Under the pieces are notes generated by a model. That model ran no database searches and was not told the DNA's origin. It saw only the letters and a program-made list of their open reading frames with translations. A stretch of DNA of 64,000 nt from Odoribacter sp. (lineage in GTDB: Bacteria > Bacteroidota > Bacteroidia > Bacteroidales > Prolixibacteraceae). Within the stretch, counting starts at the first letter, position 1, and the number at the start of each line of letters is the position of its first letter. The stretch spans positions 124,001-188,000 of the forward strand of contig PNOH01000002.1 in the NCBI GenBank assembly GCA_013824715.1. The letters run 5' to 3'. Positions 9,134-18,347 of the stretch are shown piece by piece. The position numbers and the translations under genes are program-made.

Positions 9134-9877
9134 ATGAAAACAACAATAAATAAGTTCACGTTACTTATATTAATTTTCATTTGTAGCTGCAGCAAGGTTG
9201 AAAATATACGAGAAAAATCTACAAACTATTGTTTTCCTAACGTTGCCGACAGTTATATATATCCGGTTGTACCAGGTACAAATGAATGGAGAAATTTATC
9301 CTCTACTGATGAAGCATATAAAGTTATTCAACTTCCCGAGAGCGTTTTGAAGACGATCTCTACAAAAGGGTTAATTGATGCTTTGTTACATGCACCATTG
9401 TTCACTGGGTTTTACCTGTTATCCAGTTCATGTCCGGTTGACACATGGCATGGCCATTATTCACGGTTCAATAGTGCACAGGAGCTATTTAGCCGCAAAA
9501 ACTCAGGCGATACCCTTGTTGACTATTATAAAGAGGTAAATCTTGATTGTATTGAAAAGGGGGAAGTGTATGAAGATAAAGAACGACTTTTCGGCCTTGA
9601 GTTTTTGTTTACCAAGCAAGAAATTTTGGAAAAAATCAATACACAAAAAAAACAAGAGCTTGTAGTGGCTTTATTATCGCGATGTGAACAGAATATCGAA
9701 AATTGTAGAGAAATTGTTCCTATGGCTTGGGTTATGCTTAATGACAATTACGAACCTATGTTGAAATACTACCAAGAGAACACAAAATTGTATGAAGAGT
9801 CAATTCATCAAGGTTATGTTTTTTCAGATGATCAATCCAACCGAATTATTTCTATAGCTAAGAATTATATCAATTAA
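9134..9877 (+). CDS. Putative lipoprotein, paralogue of preceding gene
   Basis: A 247-residue protein with a lipoprotein signal; the lipobox ending ICSC follows the hydrophobic stretch LLILIFIC. It repeats the domain of the preceding protein (YPVVPGTNEWR, SSTDEAY, QLPESVLK, NSAQELFSRKN) at about 35-115, followed by a divergent helical C-terminal half. One paralogue is predicted to be soluble and exported and the other membrane-anchored, which suggests the pair works in the envelope at two places. No catalytic motif is seen. It is 12 bases upstream of the T9SS-sorted protein gene and probably in the same transcript. Confidence 0.75.
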   Translation: MKTTINKFTLLILIFICSCSKVENIREKSTNYCFPNVADSYIYPVVPGTNEWRNLSSTDEAYKVIQLPESVLKTISTKGLIDALLHAPLFTGFYLLSSSCPVDTWHGHYSRFNSAQELFSRKNSGDTLVDYYKEVNLDCIEKGEVYEDKERLFGLEFLFTKQEILEKINTQKKQELVVALLSRCEQNIENCREIVPMAWVMLNDNYEPMLKYYQENTKLYEESIHQGYVFSDDQSNRIISIAKNYIN

Positions 9878-9889
9878 AAATAGTTCAAC

Positions 9890-11215
9890 ATGAAAAAAAA
9901 CATTTTATTTTTTATTATAGGGGTTAATCTATGCTTATTTTCTAATGCACAACCATTCTATACGGCAGGGGCCAATATATATACCTGTAGAGGTGGCAGT
10001 GTGGCTACAGTTGTTCCTAATCGTGAGTTAAACTCGCAGGAAATTTCAGATATGGATTATAGCTTGTTTAATCAAAATGGCAATTATTATTATCTGGGAA
10101 TGCAAACTTCCGATATTATCTCTACCTATACTTCCTATTACAACTGTCATGCTTATGCGTGGCATTTATCAGAAGGAAACAGTAATAAAGTTTGGGTTAA
10201 TCGAGGTTATAATGACTCAAATCTTAGCCAATACTGGGCGGCAAATGTTGGTTGTTTTATTCAGGTATCTGAATCATCTGCCAGAAAAATATATTATTAT
10301 ACAGGGGACCATTCGGCGGTGAAATCATCAGTTGCAGGAAAATACGAATCTAAATGGGGAGCGTGGTATTTATTTAGACACTCACCTAATCAAGTCCCAT
10401 ATTCAAGTCCGGCGGATCGCAAATATTATGCGCCCTTTGAAGTCAATGGTCCTAACACAATAATATGTGATGTCAACAATTTGACATTTTCCACTCCAGA
10501 TTATATTAACTGCACTTTTAACTGGACCTATGATACAGGCAAGCTTAGCTATGTTGCGGGGCAAGGAACTAATACTTTCGTGGTTGTACCTAAAAACTCA
10601 CAAGTTGGCTCGGCATGGGTAAAACTCGATTTAACCATTGGCTCGCCAATAAATGAAACCAGAAGCATTACCAAAACCGTTTGGGTCGGTACCCCAGTAG
10701 TTACAAGCATTACAGGTCCTTCGACTGTAAGTATCAACCAGCCTGCATCATTCACTGCCCAACTTTCTTTGGACAGTTATCCTGATAGCTATTATTGGAC
10801 AACAAGTCCATCTTCCGGAGTAACTATATATCCTGATGGACGATATGCAAGTATGTCATTTGCCAATTCTGGCACTTATCAAGTGGTTACCAGAGCACAT
10901 AATAACTGTGGATGGAGTGATTATTCTATAACTTATGTGGATGTACCCGATGGTTATTATTTGGCCATTTCGCCCAACCCAACTTCTACCGAGGCAACGA
11001 TAGAGCTTGTTAATACATCCACAGAAAAGGCCGTGAAGGAAACAGAATGGGACCTGGAAGTTTACGATGCAATGCAAAGCATGAAAGCCAAAGTACAAAA
11101 GATAAAAGACAACAAGCAAATGCTAAGTACTATGGGCTGGAAAGAAGGTGTTTACGTTGTACGTGCTATAATTGGTAAGGACATAATTACCGGGAAGCTG
11201 GTGGTAAAACACTAA
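9890..11215 (+). CDS. T9SS-sorted protein with candidate Cys/His catalytic domain
   Basis: A 441-residue protein with the Sec signal MKKNILFFIIGVNLCLFSNA. Residues about 55-185 hold C86-H87 in YNCHAYAWHLSEG, then D140-H141 in GDHSAVKS and SKWG near 155. This Cys-then-His order is typical of papain-fold hydrolases (C86 nucleophile and H141 base would be the candidates). Residues 190-350 look like two Ig/PKD-like beta domains. The C-terminus, starting ISPNPTSTEATIEL and ending GVYVVRAIIGKDIITGKLVVKH (given by order), is a type IX secretion type A sorting domain. The protein should therefore be exported and attached or released at the cell surface. The enzymatic activity is inferred from the motif only. 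Confidence 0.8.
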   Translation: MKKNILFFIIGVNLCLFSNAQPFYTAGANIYTCRGGSVATVVPNRELNSQEISDMDYSLFNQNGNYYYLGMQTSDIISTYTSYYNCHAYAWHLSEGNSNKVWVNRGYNDSNLSQYWAANVGCFIQVSESSARKIYYYTGDHSAVKSSVAGKYESKWGAWYLFRHSPNQVPYSSPADRKYYAPFEVNGPNTIICDVNNLTFSTPDYINCTFNWTYDTGKLSYVAGQGTNTFVVVPKNSQVGSAWVKLDLTIGSPINETRSITKTVWVGTPVVTSITGPSTVSINQPASFTAQLSLDSYPDSYYWTTSPSSGVTIYPDGRYASMSFANSGTYQVVTRAHNNCGWSDYSITYVDVPDGYYLAISPNPTSTEATIELVNTSTEKAVKETEWDLEVYDAMQSMKAKVQKIKDNKQMLSTMGWKEGVYVVRAIIGKDIITGKLVVKH

Positions 11216-11223
11216 ATATTTAA

Positions 11224-11255
11224 AGGATTCCGTCCTTCGAAAGAGGGATGGAAAC
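11224..11255. repeat. GGATGGAAACC hairpin, right flank of cassette
   Basis: GGATTCCGTCC pairs with GGATGGAAACC (with G-T pairs) around a short TTCGAAAGAG-type loop, just after the stop of the T9SS protein gene. It resembles the hairpin at 8147-8180. It may serve as a terminator, but no T-run follows. Confidence 0.5.
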
Positions 11256-11364
11256 CTATTTGTATTCGTTGCAGGGATTAATAACTTTAAACAATTAATT
11301 GATTCTATTTCCGGATATGGGAAATCAGACGATTTGAGCAAGTTCAATCCTAAAAATTAATTGC

Positions 11365-12378
11365 ATGAGAACTCTAACCTTTGTATTCCTACTTCTTTCT
11401 TTGTTTTCATACAGTTGCAATAAATCAAAAGCCGATTCTCCTCCTGCTGACTTGAAGGTTGATGCAACTGTTGCACCCAATAAGAGCGGTAATGTGTCGT
11501 TTGTGGTTTCGGCAACCAGTGCCACATCTTATGAATTCGATTTTGGCGATGGCAGCATTCATGCAATTAATGAAACCGGAAATACTACCTACAAATATTT
11601 TGGTTCAGGCACCTATAATGTGGTTGTTACTGCCAGCAATTCAAGCGGAGCAACCGTTTCCAAATCAATTTCAGTTACGGTTGACGTTGAACTGTCGTTG
11701 GTTTGGTCGGATGAATTTAATACCGACGGCTTTCCCGATCCTGCCAAATGGGGTTACGATCTGGGTGCGGGTGGCTGGGGAAATGCTGAAGCTCAATACT
11801 ACACCAACCGAAAAGAAAATGCATCAGTATCGAATGGAACTCTAAAAATTACTGCGATGAAGGAGAACTATAGCGGTAGCGCCTATACTTCGGCCCGCCT
11901 TCTTACCAGGGATAAGTATGCATTTACCTTTGGAAAGGTTGAAGTGAAAGCAAAGCTTCCTTCGGGTGTAGGAACATGGCCCGCTGTATGGATGCTTGGA
12001 AGTAACATTGGTTTAATTGGATGGCCCGCATGTGGCGAGATTGACATTGTGGAACACATAGGCAGAGAACAAAATAAAATTTTCGGTACGCTGCATTATA
12101 CCGGAAGATCGGGTGGTAATGCAAACGGCAGTACCAAAGTAATAGCAAATGCCTCCACCGAGTTTCATTTATATGCGCTCGAATGGACATCCAACTCAAT
12201 CAAAATCTCGGTTGACAATCAGGTCTATCATTCAGTATTTAATTCCAAGGAACTGCCATTTAACCGCGACTTCTTTATTATTATGAACCTTGCAATGGGC
12301 GGAAACTTTGCTGGCCCGATCGATCCGGTTTTTACCAGTGCAACTTTGGAAATAGATTATGTTAGAGTATATCGGTAA
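11365..12378 (+). CDS. GH16 family beta-glucanase (laminarinase-like) lipoprotein with PKD domain
   Basis: A 337-residue lipoprotein (lipobox SYSC after LLLSLF). Residues about 30-105 form a PKD domain (YEFDFGDGS, YKYFGSGTYNVVVTAS). Residues 108-337 form the GH16 jelly-roll catalytic domain, with the nucleophile E225, D227 and acid/base E230 in GEIDIVEH, followed by a typical FGTLHYTG segment. GH16 enzymes of this type hydrolyse beta-1,3- or beta-1,3/1,4-glucans; the exact substrate cannot be read from sequence. The protein should be anchored at the cell surface or in the periplasm. No SusC/SusD pair adjoins it. It converges on the DUF1080 gene across a terminator hairpin. Confidence 0.93.
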   Translation: MRTLTFVFLLLSLFSYSCNKSKADSPPADLKVDATVAPNKSGNVSFVVSATSATSYEFDFGDGSIHAINETGNTTYKYFGSGTYNVVVTASNSSGATVSKSISVTVDVELSLVWSDEFNTDGFPDPAKWGYDLGAGGWGNAEAQYYTNRKENASVSNGTLKITAMKENYSGSAYTSARLLTRDKYAFTFGKVEVKAKLPSGVGTWPAVWMLGSNIGLIGWPACGEIDIVEHIGREQNKIFGTLHYTGRSGGNANGSTKVIANASTEFHLYALEWTSNSIKISVDNQVYHSVFNSKELPFNRDFFIIMNLAMGGNFAGPIDPVFTSATLEIDYVRVYR

Positions 12379-12431
12379 AGCTTTGCTTTCTTTAACAAAT
12401 TTGTTTACCCACTCCAAACGTCATAAACCAA

Positions 12432-12458
12432 AAAAAAGCCCCCTTTTCAGGAGGCTTT
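12432..12458 (-). terminator. Rho-independent terminator of the DUF1080 gene
   Basis: Read on the minus strand, AAAGCCTCC, the loop TGAAAA and GGGGGCTTT form a stem with one mismatch, followed by a T-run (seven T in all). It lies 20 bases beyond the stop of the minus-strand gene and can also serve the convergent GH16 gene. Confidence 0.8.
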
Positions 12459-12477
12459 CAATGATATACGAAGTTTT

Positions 12478-13233
12478 TTAGTTCATTTCTTTGATTTTCA
12501 CGTTGCGGTACCAAACATCGTCGCCATGATCCTGGAAAGCGATGAACCCTTCTTTGGCTACATCAGCCCAGTTTGGATTAAGTTCAGGGAATTTGCTGTC
12601 TTTAACCAGGTTTTTCCAATCTTCTGTCCATAAATGGAATTCAGCAACTTTTTCGCCATTCTGCTTGTAAACTACCGTTCCTTTAAAGCAGATAATTTCG
12701 ACCGTGTTCCATTCGCCAACCGGTTTGGCATTTTGTGGCTTGGCCGGAATCAGATCGTACAACGAACCTGCCTGGCGGTTGCCATCTTTTCCTAACATGG
12801 CATCCGGGTGATTGTCGTTGTCCAAAACCTGCATTTCAGGGGCAGTTTTCCAGATTGGCCATTCCGGTACTTCCTGTCCAAGAAAGAAAATGCCTGAATT
12901 TCCACCTTTAGAGATTTTCCATTCGACCTTCAAATGGAAATTTTTGAATTTTTTGTCGTACAAAATGTCTCCGCCATTTTCAGCGCCAGCTTCACCTGTT
13001 CCGGTTCCGATGCAATGCAATGTGCCGTCAACCACTTCCCATCCTTTAGGAAATTCGGTTTTGTTATAGCCTCTCCATCCGGTTGAGGTTGTACCGTCAA
13101 ATAAAAGTTCCCAGCCTGCTTTGACTTCTTCAGACGATAATTTATTGATCTCAGGAGCTTTTTTCTGGCAACTCTGGAATGAAAGCGCAAAAAGAATGAG
13201 GCCCGCAATTAAAAGTGAATAGATTTTTTTCAT
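12478..13233 (-). CDS. DUF1080 (3-keto-disaccharide hydrolase-type) lipoprotein
   Basis: A 251-residue lipoprotein; the start is at MKKIYSLLIAGLILFALSFQ, giving a signal peptide with lipobox LSFQSC, rather than the longer frame to 13290. The mature part is a DUF1080 concanavalin-like jelly roll: GWELLFDGTTSTGWRGYN near the N-terminus, then NFHLKVEWKISKGGNSGIFF, PEMQVLDNDNHPD, GEWNTVEIICFKGTVVY and GFIAFQDHGDDVWYRNVKI at the end (ordered landmarks). Family members include hydrolases acting on 3-keto-glycosides, but many are uncharacterised. It has its own terminator and appears monocistronic. Confidence 0.88.
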   Translation of the reverse strand: MKKIYSLLIAGLILFALSFQSCQKKAPEINKLSSEEVKAGWELLFDGTTSTGWRGYNKTEFPKGWEVVDGTLHCIGTGTGEAGAENGGDILYDKKFKNFHLKVEWKISKGGNSGIFFLGQEVPEWPIWKTAPEMQVLDNDNHPDAMLGKDGNRQAGSLYDLIPAKPQNAKPVGEWNTVEIICFKGTVVYKQNGEKVAEFHLWTEDWKNLVKDSKFPELNPNWADVAKEGFIAFQDHGDDVWYRNVKIKEMN

Positions 13234-13372
13234 AGGAAAATAATTTAAGTTCAATAATAATTTAACCTGGTTTGAAGTTGTGGTTGACAAAGTTAAAAAA
13301 CTTAATTTGTTTTTTTAACTTCGGTAAGTTTTCTTGAAAGTTAGTTTGGATAAGTAAATAAAGAATTTTGTC

Positions 13373-14404
13373 ATGAATAAGAGCAAAGCAAAAAGAATTG
13401 GCATTTTAACTGCCGGAGGCGATTGTCCGGGATTGAATGCTGCGATCAGGGGCGTTGGTAAAACTGCTATTATTGAATATGGGATGGAGGTGATTGGTTT
13501 TTCGTCGGGTTATACAGGCTTGATTTATAAGCAATATGTGGAATTGAAAGAAAAAGATTTGTCGGGAATATTAACCCTGGGAGGCACCATTATTGGAACT
13601 TCCCGCGAAAAGCCATTTAAAATTGTTACCGACGAAGCCAATGATAAACCAGCATTGATCAAGCAAAACTACCTCGATCTGGGATTGGATGGATTGGTTT
13701 GCATTGGTGGGAACGGAACCATGAAAACTGCCCATTTATTGTCTAAAATTGGATTGAATGTGATTGGAATACCGAAAACCATTGATAACGATGTTTGGGG
13801 AACTGACCTGACTTTTGGCTTCGATTCGGCAGTGATTATTGCTACAGAAGCGATTGACCGTCTGCACAGCACAGCCAACTCGCATGGTCGTGTCATGATT
13901 ATTGAAGTGATGGGCCACAATGCCGGATGGATTGCACTTTACGCCGGAATGGCAGGTGGCGGCGATATTATCCTTATTCCTGAAATAGAACATTCGATGG
14001 ATAAGGTGTGTGCCAAAATTGAGGAACGCTACAAAAACAATAAACCTTATTCCATTGTGGTGGTTGCCGAAGGGATTGAACATCCGAAAAACATGTCGGC
14101 TGCCAGGTATTTAGCAGAATGTATTCAGTTGCGGGTTGATGTCGAAGCGCGCGAAACCGTTTTGGGTTACACACAGCGCGGTGGTAGCCCTTCACCCATG
14201 GACCGTATTTTGGCTACACGCTACGGCGCTTATGCAACGCAATGTATTGCAGAAGAAAAATTCGGTACTATGGTAGCATTAATCAAAAACGACCTGACAA
14301 CTGTTCCACTCGAAGAAGTTGGGGGCAAATTACGTCTGGTTAGTCCCAATAATAATTTAGTGATAAAAGGACGTAAAATGGGTGTTTCGTTTGGCGACGA
14401 ATAG
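13373..14404 (+). CDS. pfkA: 6-phosphofructokinase
   Basis: A 343-residue glycolytic enzyme that phosphorylates fructose 6-phosphate. Visible motifs are the phosphate-binding GGDCPGLNAAIR near residue 15, IGGNGT at 111-116 and PKTIDND at 134-140 (catalytic D138), TFGFDSA and the substrate-binding EVMGHNAGW. The phosphoryl-donor signature is mixed. Gly115 is the residue usual in ATP-dependent enzymes (PPi-dependent ones have Asp there), while Lys135 is the residue usual in PPi-dependent and some actinobacterial ATP-dependent enzymes; Asn114 replaces the common Asp. ATP is therefore the more likely donor. The length and start are normal. Confidence 0.94.
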   Translation: MNKSKAKRIGILTAGGDCPGLNAAIRGVGKTAIIEYGMEVIGFSSGYTGLIYKQYVELKEKDLSGILTLGGTIIGTSREKPFKIVTDEANDKPALIKQNYLDLGLDGLVCIGGNGTMKTAHLLSKIGLNVIGIPKTIDNDVWGTDLTFGFDSAVIIATEAIDRLHSTANSHGRVMIIEVMGHNAGWIALYAGMAGGGDIILIPEIEHSMDKVCAKIEERYKNNKPYSIVVVAEGIEHPKNMSAARYLAECIQLRVDVEARETVLGYTQRGGSPSPMDRILATRYGAYATQCIAEEKFGTMVALIKNDLTTVPLEEVGGKLRLVSPNNNLVIKGRKMGVSFGDE

Positions 14405-14482
14405 GATTGTGAAATAGGGGAAAGGAAGCCGGTTTATTTGAAAATGAATGAATTTGAATATTGAAAAGAAAAACCGTTTGTA

Positions 14483-16294
14483 ATGAAAAAAACAATCTTC
14501 ATCGTATTATTGGGCATTTGTATGCTGCAATCCTTTGCCCAGTGGAAACCTGCCGGTGATAAAATCAAAACCGTTTGGGCCGAAAAAATTGACGTTAAAA
14601 ATGTTCTCCCTGAATATCCCCGCCCCATAATGGAACGCACCGACTGGATGAACCTGAATGGTTTGTGGAACTATTCTATCCTGAAAGCCGGAATGGCTGA
14701 ACCTTCTGCATTTGATGGGCAGATTCTGGTTCCATTCCCGGTTGAATCGAGCCTTTCAGGAGTGATGAAAACCGTTGGCGGAGAAAATGAAGTCTGGTAC
14801 AAACGGGCTTTTGAGGTCCCGGTGAAATGGAAAGGAAAGAACATATTGCTTCAATTTGGCGCAGTTGACTGGAAAGCCGATGTTTGGATAAACGACATCA
14901 AAATCGGGTCGCACACCGGTGGCTACACACCATTTTCATTTGATATTACTCCTTTCCTGACAAAAAACTTAAGCCAGAAACTGGTAGTCAGGGTTTGGGA
15001 TGGAACCGACAAAGGATTTCAGCCTCGCGGGAAACAGGTGAGCAACCCTAACTCGATCTGGTACACTGCTGTAACCGGAATCTGGCAAACGGTTTGGCTC
15101 GAACCTGTTGCCGCCAAACATATCGAAAATATCAAGAGTGTTCCGAACATTGACAAAGGCCAAGTGGCGGTTTCGGTTGAAACCAAAGGCGCAACTTATG
15201 GCGATGTGGTGGAAGTAAAACTGTTCGACGGTACAAAAGAAATGGCTTCAGGCAAAGCAACTTCAGGCGAAAAACTTGAAATCAATGTTCCTGAAGCAAA
15301 ACTGTGGAGCCCCGAATCGCCTTTCCTTTATACCATGAAAGTTAGCCTGATTAGCAACGGTGTGGTTGCCGATCAGGTGAACAGCTATTTTGCCATGCGT
15401 AAAATTTCGACCAAACGTGACCAGAACGGCATCGTTCGCCTGGAACTGAACAACAAACCGTATTTCCAGTTCGGCCCGCTCGATCAGGGCTGGTGGCCCG
15501 ATGGTTTATATACTGCCCCAACCGATGAAGCATTGAAATACGACATTCAGAAAACCAAAGATTTTGGCTTTAACATGATTCGCAAACATGTGAAAGTGGA
15601 GCCAGCCCGCTGGTACACCCATTGCGACCGGCTGGGAATTCTGGTGTGGCAGGATATGCCAAGCGGCGACCGCTCGCCTCAATGGCAAAATAAAAATTAT
15701 TTCAACGGGAATGAGTTCCGGAGAAGCGCCGAGTCGGAAGCTAACTACCGCAAAGAGTGGAAGGAAATTATGGATCTCCTGTATTCAAATCCAAGTGTGG
15801 TTACCTGGGTCCCGTTTAACGAAGCATGGGGTCAGTTTAAAACTGCTGAAATTGCGGAATGGACTAAAACCTATGATCCAAGCCGTTTGGTAAATCCGGC
15901 CAGTGGAGGAAACCATTATCCGGTGGGCGATATGCTCGATGTGCACAACTACCCGGCACCTGATATGTATTTGTATGATGGTCAGCGGCCAACAGTGCTG
16001 GGAGAATATGGCGGAATTGGTCTGGCATTGGAAGGGCACCTTTGGGCAACCGATAAAAACTGGGGATACGTTCAGTTTAAAAACCCGAAAGAAGTAACCG
16101 ACGAGTACGTGAAATATGGTGAATCACTTCTGAAAATGATCAAAAACGGTTTTTCTGCCGGAGTTTATACCCAAACCACCGACGTGGAAGCTGAAGTAAA
16201 CGGGCTGATGACCTACGATAGAAAAGTGATTAAAATGGATGAACTGCGCGTCAGGGAAATCAACCAAAAGATTTGCAATTCACTGAATGAATAA
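14483..16294 (+). CDS. Glycoside hydrolase family 2 protein (beta-galactosidase/glucuronidase-like)
   Basis: A 603-residue exported enzyme with the signal MKKTIFIVLLGICMLQSFAQ. Domain order: GH2 sugar-binding jelly roll (about 45-210, including EVWYKRAFEVP and DWKADVWINDIKIG), an immunoglobulin-like domain (215-310), then a TIM barrel (315-600). The predicted acid/base is E447 in VPFNEAWGQ and the nucleophile E508 in LGEYGGIG. The protein is shorter than LacZ and resembles compact GH2 exo-enzymes. The substrate could be a beta-galactoside, glucuronide or mannoside and cannot be fixed here. A hairpin with a T-run follows the gene. It faces the DUF5060 gene, a second carbohydrate-active candidate. 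Confidence 0.9.
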   Translation: MKKTIFIVLLGICMLQSFAQWKPAGDKIKTVWAEKIDVKNVLPEYPRPIMERTDWMNLNGLWNYSILKAGMAEPSAFDGQILVPFPVESSLSGVMKTVGGENEVWYKRAFEVPVKWKGKNILLQFGAVDWKADVWINDIKIGSHTGGYTPFSFDITPFLTKNLSQKLVVRVWDGTDKGFQPRGKQVSNPNSIWYTAVTGIWQTVWLEPVAAKHIENIKSVPNIDKGQVAVSVETKGATYGDVVEVKLFDGTKEMASGKATSGEKLEINVPEAKLWSPESPFLYTMKVSLISNGVVADQVNSYFAMRKISTKRDQNGIVRLELNNKPYFQFGPLDQGWWPDGLYTAPTDEALKYDIQKTKDFGFNMIRKHVKVEPARWYTHCDRLGILVWQDMPSGDRSPQWQNKNYFNGNEFRRSAESEANYRKEWKEIMDLLYSNPSVVTWVPFNEAWGQFKTAEIAEWTKTYDPSRLVNPASGGNHYPVGDMLDVHNYPAPDMYLYDGQRPTVLGEYGGIGLALEGHLWATDKNWGYVQFKNPKEVTDEYVKYGESLLKMIKNGFSAGVYTQTTDVEAEVNGLMTYDRKVIKMDELRVREINQKICNSLNE

Positions 16295-16313
16295 AGGATG
16301 ATACTAGTGATCA

Positions 16314-16340
16314 GATGACTTGAGTTCATCCGATTTTTTT
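16314..16340 (+). terminator. Terminator of the GH2 gene
   Basis: GATGACT and AGTTCATC form a short stem with one bulge and loop TG, followed by CGATTTTTTT, 20 bases after the stop codon. Confidence 0.55.
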
Positions 16341-16429
16341 CTTTAAAGTCATTTTTCGTTGTTATTAGTAGATAAAAATAATCGGATATTCATATAAAAC
16401 GTTGCTATAAGCCAATATTGTTGACCTGT

Positions 16430-18259
16430 TTATTTGGCCTTTGTGATCAGAACCACCCAGTCTTTCTCCGGTTCGGCAGGCGGCGCTCCCAACGAAACTT
16501 TCCCTCCGTTCAGGGTTTTGACGGATCCATCCAGCAGTTTGCCATCGGTTCGCGGGTTAAACCATTTCACCAGGTATTTCCCTGCAGGTAAAGTGATTTC
16601 GCCCGGTTCAGCTTTGGGCAGATAAACCGCATACACTTCGCCTGATTTAGCCAGACACCAGGCAGTTGCCGGGCTGACCAGTTCGTTGGCGGGTTTCATT
16701 TGTGCAAATGGCAGGTTATTCTGGAAAAAGTTGGTGGCTATTTTGGTTTGCTTCCACCACAACTCGCGGCTGCGGAAATCTTCACACATCAAATCGTTGT
16801 GCGGATAGCGGTACCCAAAATACCATTCGGCGCCAGCAGCGCCAGCCATCAGGCTGCCCCAGAGTGCATAATGTCGAACAGTGTCGTGCTGGGCGTCGAA
16901 TTCGTCGGGCATCACGCCTTTATGGGCCGGTCCAATTTCGTCGAGATTGACCACCCATGGTTTTTTGGTTTTGGCCGATTCGGTAATAAAATGGGCTACG
17001 CGGTTGTTGATGTCTTCAATTTTACCAATCTGCATCGAAGGCCCTTCGAGGTTTTCGAAGCCCAGCAAAGGATTGAGTACCATGTCCTGATGCTGAACGT
17101 CGGAATGGGTATGCACTACTACAAAGTTTGGATATGGATTGATGCTTTTCAGGTAATTAGCCATGTCTTTGCGCATCCGATCGGTTTGCCCGACAGGAGT
17201 CCAGTCGGCCGGGCCATTTTCTTCGCCCAGGTTCCAGGTTACTGCCAGATGATGCCCGAAACGCGCAACCAGTTCGCGCAGGTAAACCTTGCGCTGAACA
17301 TCGGTCTGGCCACCATCAAGCAAACATTCGTTTTCGGTTTCCTGAAGCACAAAATGAAGCATGATGCCCAGGCGCTCCATGTGGCTGAAGACGGTTTCCC
17401 ACTGGTCGAGTTTCGAGCAATCGAACCGGGTACGTTCGTTGTGGTCGCTATATGGCCAAACATCCTTTCCATCGCCCTGAATATTCATGGTCAGCATGTA
17501 CTGCGAATTGACGCCCTGTGATGCGAGATAATTCAACGCTCCGATGATGCCTTTCCCTTTTCCGACTTGCCAGGTTGGCTCGCCTTCGTGCCAGTCTTTC
17601 AGATGAGGTTCGTACTTATGGCAGCTTTCTTTCGGGTTTGCTTCCCCTTCACGGACAACAGCTTTTGTACCATAACGATTCGTTTGGTTGAAATCGGAAT
17701 ATGCCAGAAAATTCTCAGGGCTGTCGGCTCCGTTTTTCAGGAAATACTGGCCGGTTTCCCTGAATTTCAGATAACGTTCTCCCACGTATTCCAAACGTCC
17801 TTTGGAAAGGAATCCACGGGCATTTTTATCGGTTCCGGTAACTGCAAATGTGCCGGAACTACCATTGGGGGGCAGACTAGTACCCTCATCAGGTTGGATG
17901 CTTATTGAAATGTCTTTCCCGGTACGGAATGAAACCTGATATTTCCATACCCCCACTTCATCGGGAACAAAATTGACCTGCCATTTATTTCCCGACATGG
18001 CTCCGGTTTCTCCTGATTCGCCATCAGCAGAAAAAAATCCGGGTACCTGGTATGTTTTACTGCCATTGGTAAAAGTAACCTGTAGCCGGAAATCGAGAAA
18101 TGGATTCGGTTTAAAATTGGTTTCACTGCACTGCGGACCATCGAACAACAGGCGGATGGTATGCCATTTTTTGAGTTCGCCCTGAATAGTTGGTGTTTGG
18201 GCGAAAAGGTTTGTGATCAGAAAAAACGACAGAATGAAGAGCTGGGATAGTTTTTTCAT
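16430..18259 (-). CDS. DUF5060 domain protein, putative exported glycoside hydrolase
   Basis: A 609-residue protein with the signal MKKLSQLFILSFFLITNLFAQ. Residues about 25-115 are a DUF5060 beta-sandwich (WHTIRLLFDGPQ, NPFLDFRLQVTF). The central 130-510 region looks like a TIM barrel with YVGERYLKF, NLGEENGPADWT and WVVNLDEIGPAHKG, the Glu residues in the last two being candidate catalytic acids. The C-terminal 525-605 region (LPAGKYLVKWFNPRTDGK) matches a putative collagen-binding type beta domain. This architecture recurs in Bacteroidota proteins linked to polysaccharide use, but the substrate is unknown. A long antisense open frame covers part of it and is a shadow. Confidence 0.82.
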   Translation of the reverse strand: MKKLSQLFILSFFLITNLFAQTPTIQGELKKWHTIRLLFDGPQCSETNFKPNPFLDFRLQVTFTNGSKTYQVPGFFSADGESGETGAMSGNKWQVNFVPDEVGVWKYQVSFRTGKDISISIQPDEGTSLPPNGSSGTFAVTGTDKNARGFLSKGRLEYVGERYLKFRETGQYFLKNGADSPENFLAYSDFNQTNRYGTKAVVREGEANPKESCHKYEPHLKDWHEGEPTWQVGKGKGIIGALNYLASQGVNSQYMLTMNIQGDGKDVWPYSDHNERTRFDCSKLDQWETVFSHMERLGIMLHFVLQETENECLLDGGQTDVQRKVYLRELVARFGHHLAVTWNLGEENGPADWTPVGQTDRMRKDMANYLKSINPYPNFVVVHTHSDVQHQDMVLNPLLGFENLEGPSMQIGKIEDINNRVAHFITESAKTKKPWVVNLDEIGPAHKGVMPDEFDAQHDTVRHYALWGSLMAGAAGAEWYFGYRYPHNDLMCEDFRSRELWWKQTKIATNFFQNNLPFAQMKPANELVSPATAWCLAKSGEVYAVYLPKAEPGEITLPAGKYLVKWFNPRTDGKLLDGSVKTLNGGKVSLGAPPAEPEKDWVVLITKAK

Positions 18260-18347
18260 AGCTGATCTGTTTAGATTAGTGATTTCATCAAAATTAGTAT
18301 AAAATCACTGAAAAACAGCCCAGTTGAATAGAAAGAATATGAAGTTA

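Noticed and set aside
16700-17521. 273-codon open frame on the plus strand opposite the DUF5060 gene
   Set aside because: It lies fully within a well-supported gene, has no recognisable domain or signal peptide, and long antisense frames are common in GC-biased third-position codons.
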